DNA from: Flavobacterium croceum DSM 17960
GTDB lineage: Bacteria; Bacteroidota; Bacteroidia; Flavobacteriales; Flavobacteriaceae
DNA: 64,000 bases
Direction: 5' to 3'
Assembly: GCF_002917885.1 (NCBI RefSeq)
Contig: NZ_PQNY01000001.1
Location: 124,001 to 188,000 of the forward strand
A model generated the notes under the pieces. That model ran no database searches and was not told the origin of the DNA. It worked only from the letters and a program-made list of their open reading frames with translations. Positions 54,401 through 62,587 of the stretch are shown piece by piece (position 1 is the stretch's first letter; each line of letters begins with the position of its first letter). The position numbers and the translations under genes were made by a program.

Positions 54401-55131
54401 ATAATAACCCCTTCAAAAGGAAGTAAATTTTCATTTTTTTCATAAACCGTCCAATATTTAGTAATATAGCTTAACGCATCACTACCAAACGGATCGAGCA
54501 AGGCTACTAAATATCTGTTATCTACATCATTGGTAAAACTACCAACAATACTTTGCACAAACAAAAGTATTAGTACGGTAATAAATCCAACTGAAATATT
54601 ACGAGTAATAGTTACTACCGAAAATACAATTACGCCATAAAAAAATAAATTGGGCAGTATAAAAATTACATACGATTGCACATAAGCCATAAAACGTTGT
54701 GGCCCCAATAAATCTTCGTTTACAAAAGGCAAAAACGATGCTAGATAAGCACCAACGCCCATAAAAACAACAATAAGTGTTACTATAAAAAACGAACTAA
54801 AAAACTTGGCCAACAAATAGTTTGCTTTGGTAAAAGGATATGAAAACAATATAGTGTGCATATTGTATTTAAAATCTCTATATACAGAAGCGCCAATTAT
54901 TGTAGGTAATAAAAAGTATAAAAACAAAGACAGTCCATTTAGCATATTATTTAATGCAATTGGTGAATTTGCATATTCATTGGAAGCAGTAGTAACTGTA
55001 AAACTATCAAAAACGCCTAGGCTACTTGCCATGATAAGCAATGAGAATAAAAAGAATATTCCCAAATAAATATAAAAACTCGGATTGGTTATCCAGCGTT
55101 TTACCTCAAACTTAAATATTGTAGCAAACAT
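51484..55131 (-). CDS. ABC-2 permease fused to M1-type metallopeptidase
   Basis: A 1215-residue fusion. Residues 1-about 570 carry about a dozen membrane helices of an ABC-2 export permease in two halves (start MFATIFKFEVKRWITNPSFYIYLG; second half around 330-560). Residues about 600-1150 are an M1-like peptidase. The zinc motif is H936-ETA-H940 (SHETAHQWWAHQ) with a downstream glutamate in LLSESLSEY (E960 by my count). It is 1 nt downstream of an ABC ATPase gene and must pair with it. This fusion is known in Bacteroidota but its substrate is not established. Confidence 0.93.
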   Translation of the reverse strand: MFATIFKFEVKRWITNPSFYIYLGIFFLFSLLIMASSLGVFDSFTVTTASNEYANSPIALNNMLNGLSLFLYFLLPTIIGASVYRDFKYNMHTILFSYPFTKANYLLAKFFSSFFIVTLIVVFMGVGAYLASFLPFVNEDLLGPQRFMAYVQSYVIFILPNLFFYGVIVFSVVTITRNISVGFITVLILLFVQSIVGSFTNDVDNRYLVALLDPFGSDALSYITKYWTVYEKNENLLPFEGVIIYNRLIWLGVSLLIFGLIYKYFSFNQTALTLFKTKNEQRVTKNNFGGITTINLPKVNFDYSFKNQLKTANGLSNYDFKFIVKNWVFISIILVGFLFIFLVSLSTGQIFGTSTYPVTWQMLLLPGNTFGLFINILTFLFTGMLIHRGRTTRMSTIVDTTPTPNWVFQLSHFLAIVKMQIVLLLVVMLAGIIIQISKGYYHFEIGLYLKELLTLKLIHYIIWALLAVFIHTLIKNYMLGFFILLVLSIGIKYLSAIGVEQTFLKFNRDSGYDYSDMNGYGSSLTLYLFYKLYWLLLGIVLFGISLLFYVRGVGKSLPQRFAEAKTRLNKKIIFPVLLSFIAFLALGFTAYYQNNVVEKYQSDKDLELEAVNWEKTYKKYQKTPQPRITDVKVNLDLFPKQRNLKAEGTYTLKNKTQKNIDTLFVSYSLKTKLSFSTKNKLVLKDTLNKIQIYKLEQPIKPGDSIQMRFEVSNKPNSMFHNESPVLENGTFLNNSIFPSFGYDAQSEIMDDDIRKKYGLKAKERMPLATDSIARMNTYISNDSDWINFETTVSTSSDQTAIAPGYLQKKWQQNDRNYFHYKMDKKILNFYAFNSARYEVKKDTYKGINLEIYYHKGHEYNLDRMMKGMKKSLEYYTSNFSPYQFKQLRIVEFPRDMGTFAQSFANTIPFSEAIGFIAQVDDTDSNGVDYPFSVTSHETAHQWWAHQVIGANVQGATLLSESLSEYSSLKVLEHQYGKYQMRKFLKDALDKYLQGRTFEGKKEKPLMYNENQQYIHYNKGSLVLYTLSDYISEKTMNSALKSYINKMAFQDAPYTSSLELVQELKTATPDSLKYLIADMFENITLYDNKIKTATTKKLANGKYQVDITFNVSKYKADEQGKRIFKNQQGKTLVLNKTDKKTKIESLPLQDYIELGVFANEDKKDPTKEKTLFLKKIKVNKIQNTFTIVVDKKPTEVGVDPYNKLIDTDSNDNRKSL

Positions 55132-55132
55132 A

Positions 55133-56008
55133 TTATTGATCAGATTTTAATGCTACAAAATATACATCTTCTAGTTGCGGGCTTGCCAATACAAAACTAT
55201 CTTCTGGTTTTTCTGCACTGTGTACACGTATATTTAATGTATTGTCTTGGTTGTAATTTGAAGATATTACATTGTATTTTTGCTCGTATTCTTCTAGTTT
55301 TTCTCTTTCAACAATACGTGTCCAAATGGTTCCCTCTAGTTGTTGAGTTGCTTCTTTTGGAGTATTTCGAGCGAGTATTTTTCCGCCGTTTAATATAGCC
55401 ATATCGTTACAGAGTTCTTTTACATCATCAACAATATGGGTAGAAAAAATTACAGTATGATTGGTTCCTATTTCTCTTAATACGTTTAAAAATCTGTGTC
55501 TTTCTGCTGGATCTAATCCTGCTGTAGGTTCATCAACAATAATGAGTTTTGGGTTATTGAGCAACAACTGTGCAATCCCAAATCTTTGCTTCATTCCTCC
55601 AGAATAGCCACTTACGTTTTTGTTGCGCACATCGTACAAATTGGTAATTTCAAGTACTTCTTTTACAATAGCGTTTCTATCATTTGCCGATGTAATTCCT
55701 TTTAATTTTGCAAAATAATGTAATAAATTTTGCGCCGACATATTTGGATAAACGCCAAATTCTTGCGGCAAATAACCAAGTAATTTACGAAGCTCCATTT
55801 GATTTTCGAGTACATTGATAGTATCAAAAAAAATTGTTCCCGAATCGGGTTGTTGAAGTGTGGCTATAGTGCGCATTAAAGAAGATTTTCCTGCGCCATT
55901 AGGGCCAAGAAGCCCAAACATTCCTGCGCCTATTTCAAGGTTTAGACTGTCTAATGCCTTTACACCATTGGAATACGTTTTACTTAATTGATTGATTATA
56001 AGTTTCAT
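55133..56008 (-). CDS. ABC transporter ATP-binding protein
   Basis: A 291-residue ATPase. Walker A GLLGPNGAGKSSLMRT (about 32-47), Q loop LPQEFGVYP, signature VSGYSGGMKQRFGIAQ, Walker B LIIVDEPTAGLD and switch His FSTHIV are all intact. It is the partner of the fused permease/M1 peptidase, 1 nt upstream of it; together they form a complete exporter-like complex. The C-terminal about 70 residues beyond the ATPase core are unassigned. Confidence 0.95.
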   Translation of the reverse strand: MKLIINQLSKTYSNGVKALDSLNLEIGAGMFGLLGPNGAGKSSLMRTIATLQQPDSGTIFFDTINVLENQMELRKLLGYLPQEFGVYPNMSAQNLLHYFAKLKGITSANDRNAIVKEVLEITNLYDVRNKNVSGYSGGMKQRFGIAQLLLNNPKLIIVDEPTAGLDPAERHRFLNVLREIGTNHTVIFSTHIVDDVKELCNDMAILNGGKILARNTPKEATQQLEGTIWTRIVEREKLEEYEQKYNVISSNYNQDNTLNIRVHSAEKPEDSFVLASPQLEDVYFVALKSDQ

Positions 56009-56070
56009 TAATCTTGGTTTTAGTTTCTAAATAAGTAGTTCATTTTAGCAATTAGTTACAAAAAAGCTCT

Positions 56071-56116
56071 AAAAATGAAACTGCCCCAAATAGTTTTTAA
56101 GTATTTGGGGCAGTTT
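56071..56116 (-). terminator. Terminator of the aldehyde dehydrogenase gene
   Basis: A 15-bp stem (AAACTGCCCCAAATA with TATTTGGGGCAGTTT) and T-rich sequence after it on the minus strand. Confidence 0.85.
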
Positions 56117-56148
56117 GGGCAATTATAATTGCCTTTATAGCAGTATTA

Positions 56149-57702
56149 TTATAAATCAAATTTTATACCTTGAGCCAAAGGTAAATTTGTAGTATAGTTA
56201 ATGGTGTTTGTTTGACGACGCATGTATACTCTCCAAGCATCAGAGCCACTTTCTCTTCCGCCACCAGTTTCTTTTTCACCACCAAAAGCGCCACCTATTT
56301 CTGCCCCAGATGTACCAATGTTTACATTGGCAATACCACAATCTGACCCAGCGTGCGATAGAAACGCTTCTGCTTCTCGAAGATTATTGGTCATAATAGC
56401 CGAAGATAATCCTTGAGCAACACCATTTTGAATAGCTATAGCTTCATGCACATCGCCACTATATTTTAATAGATATAAAACAGGAGCAAAGGTTTCGTGT
56501 TGTACAATTTCAAAATGATTTTGAGCCTCTGCAATGGCAGGTTTTACATAACAACCACTTTCATACCCTTCGCCTTGAAGAACGCCTCCTTTTACAAGTA
56601 TGTTGCCTCCTTCGGCTACTACTTTTTCGAGTGCTTTATTGTACATTTCAACAGCGTGAGTATCAATAAGAGGACCAACGTGGTTGTTTTGATCTAATGG
56701 ATTTCCAATTCTAAGTTGCCCGTATGCAGATACTAGAGCTTCTTTTACTTTTTCATAAATACTTTCGTGAATGATTAATCTTCTGGTCGATGTACAACGT
56801 TGTCCAGCAGTACCAACAGCTCCAAATACTGCTCCTATTACGGTCATTTTTATATCGGCATCTGGCGTTACAATAATGGCGTTGTTTCCTCCCAATTCTA
56901 ATAATGAATTTCCTAAACGTGCCGCACAAGCTTGAGCAACAATTTTACCCATTCTAGTAGAACCGGTAGCCGAAACTAGAGGAACTCTTTTATCATGAGT
57001 CATCATTTCGCCTACTTTGTAATCGCCATTTATTAAACATGAAATTCCTTCGGGTAAATTATTTTCTTTTAATACTTCGGCAATAATATTTTGACAAGCT
57101 ACACCACAAAGAGGTGTTTTTTCGGATGGTTTCCAAACACAAACATCTCCACATATCCAAGCCAAAGCTGTATTCCAAGACCATACGGCTACTGGAAAGT
57201 TGAATGCTGAAATGATACCAACAATTCCGAGTGGATGGTATTGTTCATACATTCTGTGTCCTGGTCTTTCTGAATGCATGGTTAATCCATGAAGTTGTCT
57301 AGATAGGCCTACTGCAAAATCGCAAATGTCTATCATTTCTTGTACTTCGCCAAGACCTTCTTGGTATGATTTCCCCATTTCATACGAAACCAATTTTCCT
57401 AGCGGTTCTTTGTATTTGCGTAGTTTTTCGCCAAACTGACGTACAATTTCGCCTCGTTTTGGTGCAGGCATCAAGCGAAATGTTTTAAATGCTTCTGAGG
57501 CTGCTTGCATTACCTTTTCGTAATCTTGTGGTGTTGTGGTAGTAACCGATGCGACGAGCTTACCGTCTACGGGCGAAAAGCTATCTATTTTTTCGTTGCT
57601 TGAAAACCAGTTACTGCCTGTTGAGGTTCCTTGGTTTAAGGTTTTGATACCTAATATTTCTAAAGCTTCGGTCATGCCGAATTGTTGTGCAATTGATGAC
57701 AT
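56149..57702 (-). CDS. ALDH7-like aldehyde dehydrogenase (alpha-aminoadipic semialdehyde type)
   Basis: A 517-residue NAD-dependent dehydrogenase. The catalytic cysteine is in GTAGQRCTSTRR and the general base in LLELGGNNAII. GVGIISAFNFPVAVWSWN-type sequence (GIVGIISAFNFPVAVW) and the C-terminal GAFGGEKETGGGRESGSDAWRVYMRRQT are the marks of the ALDH7 / L-piperidine-6-carboxylate dehydrogenase subfamily. It would oxidise a lysine-derived semialdehyde. Next to a 3-hydroxyanthranilate dioxygenase it might instead serve tryptophan breakdown, but the motifs favour ALDH7. Confidence 0.9.
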   Translation of the reverse strand: MSSIAQQFGMTEALEILGIKTLNQGTSTGSNWFSSNEKIDSFSPVDGKLVASVTTTTPQDYEKVMQAASEAFKTFRLMPAPKRGEIVRQFGEKLRKYKEPLGKLVSYEMGKSYQEGLGEVQEMIDICDFAVGLSRQLHGLTMHSERPGHRMYEQYHPLGIVGIISAFNFPVAVWSWNTALAWICGDVCVWKPSEKTPLCGVACQNIIAEVLKENNLPEGISCLINGDYKVGEMMTHDKRVPLVSATGSTRMGKIVAQACAARLGNSLLELGGNNAIIVTPDADIKMTVIGAVFGAVGTAGQRCTSTRRLIIHESIYEKVKEALVSAYGQLRIGNPLDQNNHVGPLIDTHAVEMYNKALEKVVAEGGNILVKGGVLQGEGYESGCYVKPAIAEAQNHFEIVQHETFAPVLYLLKYSGDVHEAIAIQNGVAQGLSSAIMTNNLREAEAFLSHAGSDCGIANVNIGTSGAEIGGAFGGEKETGGGRESGSDAWRVYMRRQTNTINYTTNLPLAQGIKFDL

Positions 57703-57735
57703 TGTATTTTTTGGTTTGTTTTATTAATGATTTTA

Positions 57736-57743
57736 CAAAAATA
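57736..57743 (-). promoter_or_regulatory. -7 box TATTTTTG before the aldehyde dehydrogenase gene
   Basis: Perfect TAnnTTTG on the minus strand, 33 nt before the ATG. Confidence 0.5.
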
Positions 57744-57770
57744 GTGGATTATTTTGAATTTTTGAACGTT

Positions 57771-57851
57771 TAGCCCAGATAGAAATGAAAAGCTTTTTGC
57801 TGTAGCTATTACTGTTTTTGTAGCGCATAAAAAGCGACCGCAAGGAAGCTC
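57771..57851 (+). repeat. Dispersed hairpin repeat, copy D (degenerate)
   Basis: Plus strand: TAGCCCAGATAGAAATGAAAAGCTTTTTGC, a loop, then GCATAAAAAGCGACCGCAAGGAAGCTC. It shares the GCCC-GATAGAA lead and a GCTTTTTGC/GC-AAAAAGC stem with copies A-C but in the opposite orientation, and it is the most decayed. Confidence 0.5.
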
Positions 57852-57928
57852 TTTTATTGGCTTACAAAAACTTATAGATATGCAAAAACTTGCAATGTAT
57901 AGCTGGAAATTGCTTCTTAAAGAGGTTG

Positions 57929-58462
57929 TTATTTGGTATATTTTGGGTTTGTAGGCATTATTGTTCCACAGTGTTTACAGGTTCTGAGTTGTTCTGAATT
58001 GTAGAAGTGCTCAAAATGAGGTAGAAAATCTTTTTCTATATTGTGAAGTTCAAAATAGACTTCGTACAATTTGTGGTTACAGTGGTCGCAAAACCAAAGT
58101 AATCCATCTTTTAAGCCTAGATTTTCTCTTTTTCGTTCAATAACTAGCCCTATTGAATTTTCTGTTCGAGAGGGTGAGTGGGGTATTTTGGCGGGTAATA
58201 AAAACATATCGCCAGCTTTTAAGTGCATGGCTTTTTTTTGATGATTTTCTTGTATGTATACTGTAATTTCGCCTTGCAATTGATAAAACAATTCTTCGGT
58301 TTCGTTGTAATGATAGTCTTTACGAGCATTGGGTCCGCCAACAATCATAACGATGTAATCGCCAGAATGTATGTATAGGTTTTTATTGGCTACTGGTGGT
58401 TGAAGTAATTGTTTGTTTTCTTCAATCCATTGGGGTAAATTGAATGGTTTTGCTACAGACAT
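57929..58462 (-). CDS. nbaC: 3-hydroxyanthranilate 3,4-dioxygenase
   Basis: A 177-residue cupin dioxygenase that opens the ring of 3-hydroxyanthranilate in the kynurenine route (tryptophan breakdown or quinolinate/NAD synthesis). Iron ligands are H51, E57 and H95; substrate arginines R47 and R99. A C-terminal rubredoxin-like metal site has C125-DH-C128 and C162-KH-C165. The N-terminal FNLPQWIEENKQLLQPPVANK is conserved. No other kynurenine gene is in the window. It is likely last in its own transcript. Confidence 0.95.
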   Translation of the reverse strand: MSVAKPFNLPQWIEENKQLLQPPVANKNLYIHSGDYIVMIVGGPNARKDYHYNETEELFYQLQGEITVYIQENHQKKAMHLKAGDMFLLPAKIPHSPSRTENSIGLVIERKRENLGLKDGLLWFCDHCNHKLYEVYFELHNIEKDFLPHFEHFYNSEQLRTCKHCGTIMPTNPKYTK

Positions 58463-58489
58463 AAACTTTGTTTTTTACGAAATTACATA

Positions 58490-58527
58490 AAAAAAGGCTA
58501 GCATTTGCTAACCTTAAATTGTTTTAT
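58490..58527 (-). terminator. Probable terminator of the nuclease gene
   Basis: AAGGCTAGC/GCTAACCTT stem with an ATTT loop (one mismatch), A run on the minus-downstream side. Confidence 0.6.
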
Positions 58528-59633
58528 TTTACTTCTTTTATGAGATAAATATATACAGGAAAGTGATCGCTAAAACCAGGTTCGGAAGGATTGTTTCTTA
58601 AAGGATATCCTTTGTATTGCCCTGTGGTTTGTATAAGATATGACTTGTTAAAAATACCAGCTTTCCAATATCTAAAAGAAGAATAATCTGCAAGAGTGAG
58701 TTGTTGGGATATCATAATTTGGTCAAAAATATCGCCTGCATCACGGTAAAATAATGTAGCATTACCATCTTTTGCCATTTGTTCAAATGGGTTGTAAATA
58801 TCGCCTGCTTCTTTTAGTTCTGTTTTTTTGAGTTTAGCGCCAATGCCTTGTTTTACACTCTTATTGTAGCTACCATCATTAAGGTCGCCCATAGTAATAA
58901 TTTTTGCATTTGGATTTATTTTTACCAAAGAATCTATTATTTTACGGTTTAAGGCTCCAGCAGCTTCTCTAAACGGAGAACTCTTTTTTTCTCCTCCAGA
59001 GCGAGAAGGCCAATGGTTTACAATAATATTTACTTCTTCGCCGTCTAAAAATCCTGTTACAAGAAGCTGATCACGTGTGTAAATTCTTCTAGAAGATTTG
59101 TCTTCTTCGGTTACATCGTCTGTGGCTTCACCTTTGTCTTTTTTATCTTCTTTTCCTTCTTGATCTTTGTATATTAATAAAGGAATATTGGTGTAACTTG
59201 TAGGTTTAAAGTGTTTTTTTTGATATAGTAACGCAACATCGATACCTCTTTTATCGGGCGAATCAAAATGAACAACACCATAATCACGAGCTAAAAGTTT
59301 TGGTTGTTTTATTAAATCTTCAAGTACTTTTCGGTTTTCAATCTCACAAGCACCAATAAGTGTAGGAGAGTTGTTTGGGTTTTCACCTGTACCAATTTCT
59401 GAAAGTACGCGCGAAAGGTTATCTAGTTTTTTTTGATATTTTTTTGATGTCCAATGCATATTTCCATTAGGAGTCCATTCTTCGTCGTTGGTAATAGGAT
59501 CGTTTATAGTATCAAAAAGATTTTCAAAATTGTAAAAAGCAACGGTATGAATTTGGTATTTTTTGGTTTGTGCATTTGTATTCCAAATTAAGAATACTAC
59601 AAAAAAAAGGGCAATTGATTTACTAATTTTCAT
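58524..59633 (-). CDS. Secreted endonuclease/exonuclease/phosphatase family protein
   Basis: A 369-residue EEP-fold protein with a signal peptide (about 1-21, IWNTNAQ). The EEP marks are AFYNFENLFD near the start, GACEIENRKVLEDL (catalytic Glu), VNHWPSRSGGE, TMGDLNDG and the final GFSDHFPVYIYL (His). It would cut nucleic acids or other phosphodiesters in the periplasm or outside. It is divergent from a TonB receptor operon with a DUF5689 lipoprotein; the two -7 boxes are only 21 bp apart, so the operons may share a regulator. Confidence 0.9.
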   Translation of the reverse strand: MKISKSIALFFVVFLIWNTNAQTKKYQIHTVAFYNFENLFDTINDPITNDEEWTPNGNMHWTSKKYQKKLDNLSRVLSEIGTGENPNNSPTLIGACEIENRKVLEDLIKQPKLLARDYGVVHFDSPDKRGIDVALLYQKKHFKPTSYTNIPLLIYKDQEGKEDKKDKGEATDDVTEEDKSSRRIYTRDQLLVTGFLDGEEVNIIVNHWPSRSGGEKKSSPFREAAGALNRKIIDSLVKINPNAKIITMGDLNDGSYNKSVKQGIGAKLKKTELKEAGDIYNPFEQMAKDGNATLFYRDAGDIFDQIMISQQLTLADYSSFRYWKAGIFNKSYLIQTTGQYKGYPLRNNPSEPGFSDHFPVYIYLIKEVK

Positions 59634-59677
59634 AACAAGGGTATTATTTCTTTATTAAGTTTAAACAAACTTCACGC

Positions 59678-59685
59678 CAAAAGTA
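59678..59685 (-). promoter_or_regulatory. -7 box TACTTTTG of the nuclease gene
   Basis: TAnnTTTG on the minus strand, 44 nt before the ATG. Confidence 0.55.
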
Positions 59686-59706
59686 AATAATAATATTAAA
59701 TATATG

Positions 59707-59714
59707 TACATTTG
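59707..59714 (+). promoter_or_regulatory. -7 box TACATTTG of the TonB receptor operon
   Basis: TAnnTTTG on the plus strand, 59 nt before the ATG, 21 bp from the divergent box at 59678-59685. Confidence 0.55.
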
Positions 59715-59773
59715 TAGGCTGATTTATTTTTAAAATAGATTGGTGTTTAAAAAATTAATATTAATATTTTTTT

Positions 59774-62578
59774 ATGAAAAAACTAGTATTTTGTATTTTA
59801 TTTACAATGACTTTGTTTTCAGGATTTTCACAATCGTATACTGGAATTTCTGGTACGGTAGTAGATTCTAAGACGCAAAAACCACTTAAAGATGTAGTGG
59901 CAACTATTCAAAACACGGTACTCACAGAAGTTACTAATGGTGAAGGTAAATTTTTATTCAAAGACGTTCCGGTAGGTTCGTATTTAGTAGCAATAAAAAG
60001 TGCTGGATACAAAGACCAACTTTTGGCTGTAGATGTTCAAAAACAAAAAGTTACAGACATTGGTAAAATTATTTTGGAAGAAGACATTACCCAAGAACAG
60101 CAACTAAGTTTGGTTACTATTACAGACAACGATTTGGGAGATGACAATAGTGGTTCTGAAAATACAGCTGGATTATTACAAGCATCAAGAGATGTTATTC
60201 AACAAGCTGCAGCATTCAATTGGGGACAAGCTCGTTTTAGACTAAGAGGTCTAAGTAATGAGTATGGAACTACTATGATAAATGGTGTTTCTATGAACAA
60301 AATTTATGATGGAAGACCACAATGGAGCAATTGGGGAGGGTTAAATGATGCTACTCGTAATCAAGAATTTACAATGGGTTCTTCACCTTCAGACTACACT
60401 TTTGGTGGTATATTGGGTACACAAGAAATAAATACAAGAGCTTCTATATATAGACCAGGTTCTAGAGTTTCTTTTTCAGGAACAAATACAAATTATAACT
60501 GGAGAGTTATGGGTACGCATGCTAGTGGAATGAGTAATGACGGATGGGCATTTGTAGTATCAGCATCTAGAAGATGGGCTCAAGAGGCTTATTTTGAAGG
60601 AACAAATTATAGTGCAAATTCACTTTTTGCAAGTGTAGAGAAAAAAATAAACGATAGACACTCTTTAAATTTTACTTCTATATATGCTGAAAATTTTAGA
60701 GGTAAAAGTTCTGCAAACACACAAGAAGTTACCGATTTAGCAGGAGTAGAGTACAACTCATATTGGGGTTGGCAAGATGGCAAAAAACGCAATTCAAGAA
60801 TGAAAGATGTGGTAGAGCCTATATTAATGCTAAACCATTATTGGAAAATAAACGAAAAAACAAATCTTAATACAAGTATTACACATCAGTTTGGTAAAAT
60901 AGGAAATAGCCGTTTAGACTATCAAAACGCAGATAATCCAGATCCTACTTATTACAGAAATTTACCAAGTTATTACACATCACTATATGACGGACTCGGT
61001 AATTACTTAGGAAATACACCAGAAAATTTAGCTTTAGCAAATTGGGCAAAACAAAACTTTTTAAACAATAAACAAATTGATTGGGAAGCTATGTATGCTG
61101 CTAATATGAATACAAGTGATGGACATAGTGCATATATATTGTATGAAGATCGTACTGATGATAAAACATGGACGGCTAATACTATTTTAAATTCACAATT
61201 ATCAGATAATATTATACTTAATGCAGGAGCTAATTATAAACATTTAAGCTCACATAATTTCCAATATTTACAAGATTTACTTGGAGGTAAGTATTTTATG
61301 GATAAAGACACATTCCAATCTGGAAACGCACAAGAGTCTGACTTAAACAACCCGAATAGAGCTGTAGTTGTAGGCGATACTTTTGGATACAATTATAAAC
61401 TATATGCAGATACATATAGCGCATTTACCCAATTTAAGTTTACCTATAAAAAGGCTGATTTTTATTTAGGACAAACCTTTAGTCGCTCTACATACCAAAG
61501 AGAAGGGCTTTACAAAAATGGACTTTACCCTACAAATTCTTTTGGAAAAAGCAGTAAGCTATCTTTTGAAAACTTTGGTTTTAAAGGAGGTTTAACTTAC
61601 AAAATAACAGGTCGTCAATTCCTAAATTTTAATGGTGTATACATGACACAAGCACCTGCTCTAAGAAACGTATATCCATATGCAAGATTAAATAGTAATA
61701 CCTTGTCAGAAATTGGTTCTGAAACAATTGCAAGTGCTGATGCAAGTTACATTATAAGAACTCCAAAATTCAAATCTAGAATAACAGGGTTCTATTCTAA
61801 TGTAAAAAATGCAACCGAAACTTCATTCTTTTTTGGAGATGGTATTTTTGCAGATGAAGGAGGAGATGGAGGAGACGCTTTTGTAGCAGAAACAGTAACC
61901 AATATAGAAAAAAGAAATATGGGTGTAGAAGCAGGTGTAGAATATCAACTTACCTCTACCATTAAACTTTCTGGAAGCGCATCTTTTGGAGAATATATAT
62001 ACAACAACAATCCGCTAGTATTTTTAAATAATGATAATTTAGCTTCTGCAACAAATACAGCACCTGTAACCAATATGGGTACAGCAAAATTAAAAGGCTA
62101 TCGTCAAAGTGGAACTCCTCAAGAAGCATACTCAGTAGGAATAGAATATAGAGACCCTCATTTTTGGTGGATTGGTGCAAACGCAAATTATCTAGCAAGT
62201 AATTATATGGATGTTTCTGCTTTACTTAGAACAGATAGATTTTTTACAAATCCAACAGACCCTTGGGGTTTACCTTTTGCTGAAGCTACAAGCGAAAGAG
62301 CATCTCAATTATTAGCACAAGAAAAGTTCGCCAACTTTTATTTAGTAAACCTTTCTGGAGGAAAATCTTGGAAAGTTAAAAATACTACTTTCGGATTTTT
62401 TGCTTCGATAAACAATGTATTAGATCAAGTATATAAAACTTCTGGATTTGAACAAGCTCGAAACTCAAACTTTAGAGAACTTAATCAAGATGTTTCTAGC
62501 GGTACTCCAGCATTTGGGCCTAAATATTTCTATGGTTATGGTAGAACTTATTTTGTAAACTTATACATCAACTTCTAA
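59774..62578 (+). CDS. TonB-dependent receptor with carboxypeptidase-regulatory domain
   Basis: A 934-residue outer-membrane receptor. After the signal peptide (about 1-20) comes a CarboxypepD_reg-like domain (GISGTVVDSKTQKPLKDVVATIQN, about 25-105), a plug with INGVSMNKIYDGRPQWSNWGGLND, and a long beta-barrel that ends YFVNLYINF, with a terminal aromatic. Its SusD-type partner is absent, so it is not a standard polysaccharide-uptake pair. It leads an operon with a choice-of-anchor-J-like and a DUF5689 lipoprotein, opposite a secreted nuclease. Confidence 0.9.
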   Translation: MKKLVFCILFTMTLFSGFSQSYTGISGTVVDSKTQKPLKDVVATIQNTVLTEVTNGEGKFLFKDVPVGSYLVAIKSAGYKDQLLAVDVQKQKVTDIGKIILEEDITQEQQLSLVTITDNDLGDDNSGSENTAGLLQASRDVIQQAAAFNWGQARFRLRGLSNEYGTTMINGVSMNKIYDGRPQWSNWGGLNDATRNQEFTMGSSPSDYTFGGILGTQEINTRASIYRPGSRVSFSGTNTNYNWRVMGTHASGMSNDGWAFVVSASRRWAQEAYFEGTNYSANSLFASVEKKINDRHSLNFTSIYAENFRGKSSANTQEVTDLAGVEYNSYWGWQDGKKRNSRMKDVVEPILMLNHYWKINEKTNLNTSITHQFGKIGNSRLDYQNADNPDPTYYRNLPSYYTSLYDGLGNYLGNTPENLALANWAKQNFLNNKQIDWEAMYAANMNTSDGHSAYILYEDRTDDKTWTANTILNSQLSDNIILNAGANYKHLSSHNFQYLQDLLGGKYFMDKDTFQSGNAQESDLNNPNRAVVVGDTFGYNYKLYADTYSAFTQFKFTYKKADFYLGQTFSRSTYQREGLYKNGLYPTNSFGKSSKLSFENFGFKGGLTYKITGRQFLNFNGVYMTQAPALRNVYPYARLNSNTLSEIGSETIASADASYIIRTPKFKSRITGFYSNVKNATETSFFFGDGIFADEGGDGGDAFVAETVTNIEKRNMGVEAGVEYQLTSTIKLSGSASFGEYIYNNNPLVFLNNDNLASATNTAPVTNMGTAKLKGYRQSGTPQEAYSVGIEYRDPHFWWIGANANYLASNYMDVSALLRTDRFFTNPTDPWGLPFAEATSERASQLLAQEKFANFYLVNLSGGKSWKVKNTTFGFFASINNVLDQVYKTSGFEQARNSNFRELNQDVSSGTPAFGPKYFYGYGRTYFVNLYINF

Positions 62579-62587
62579 GAAATAAAT

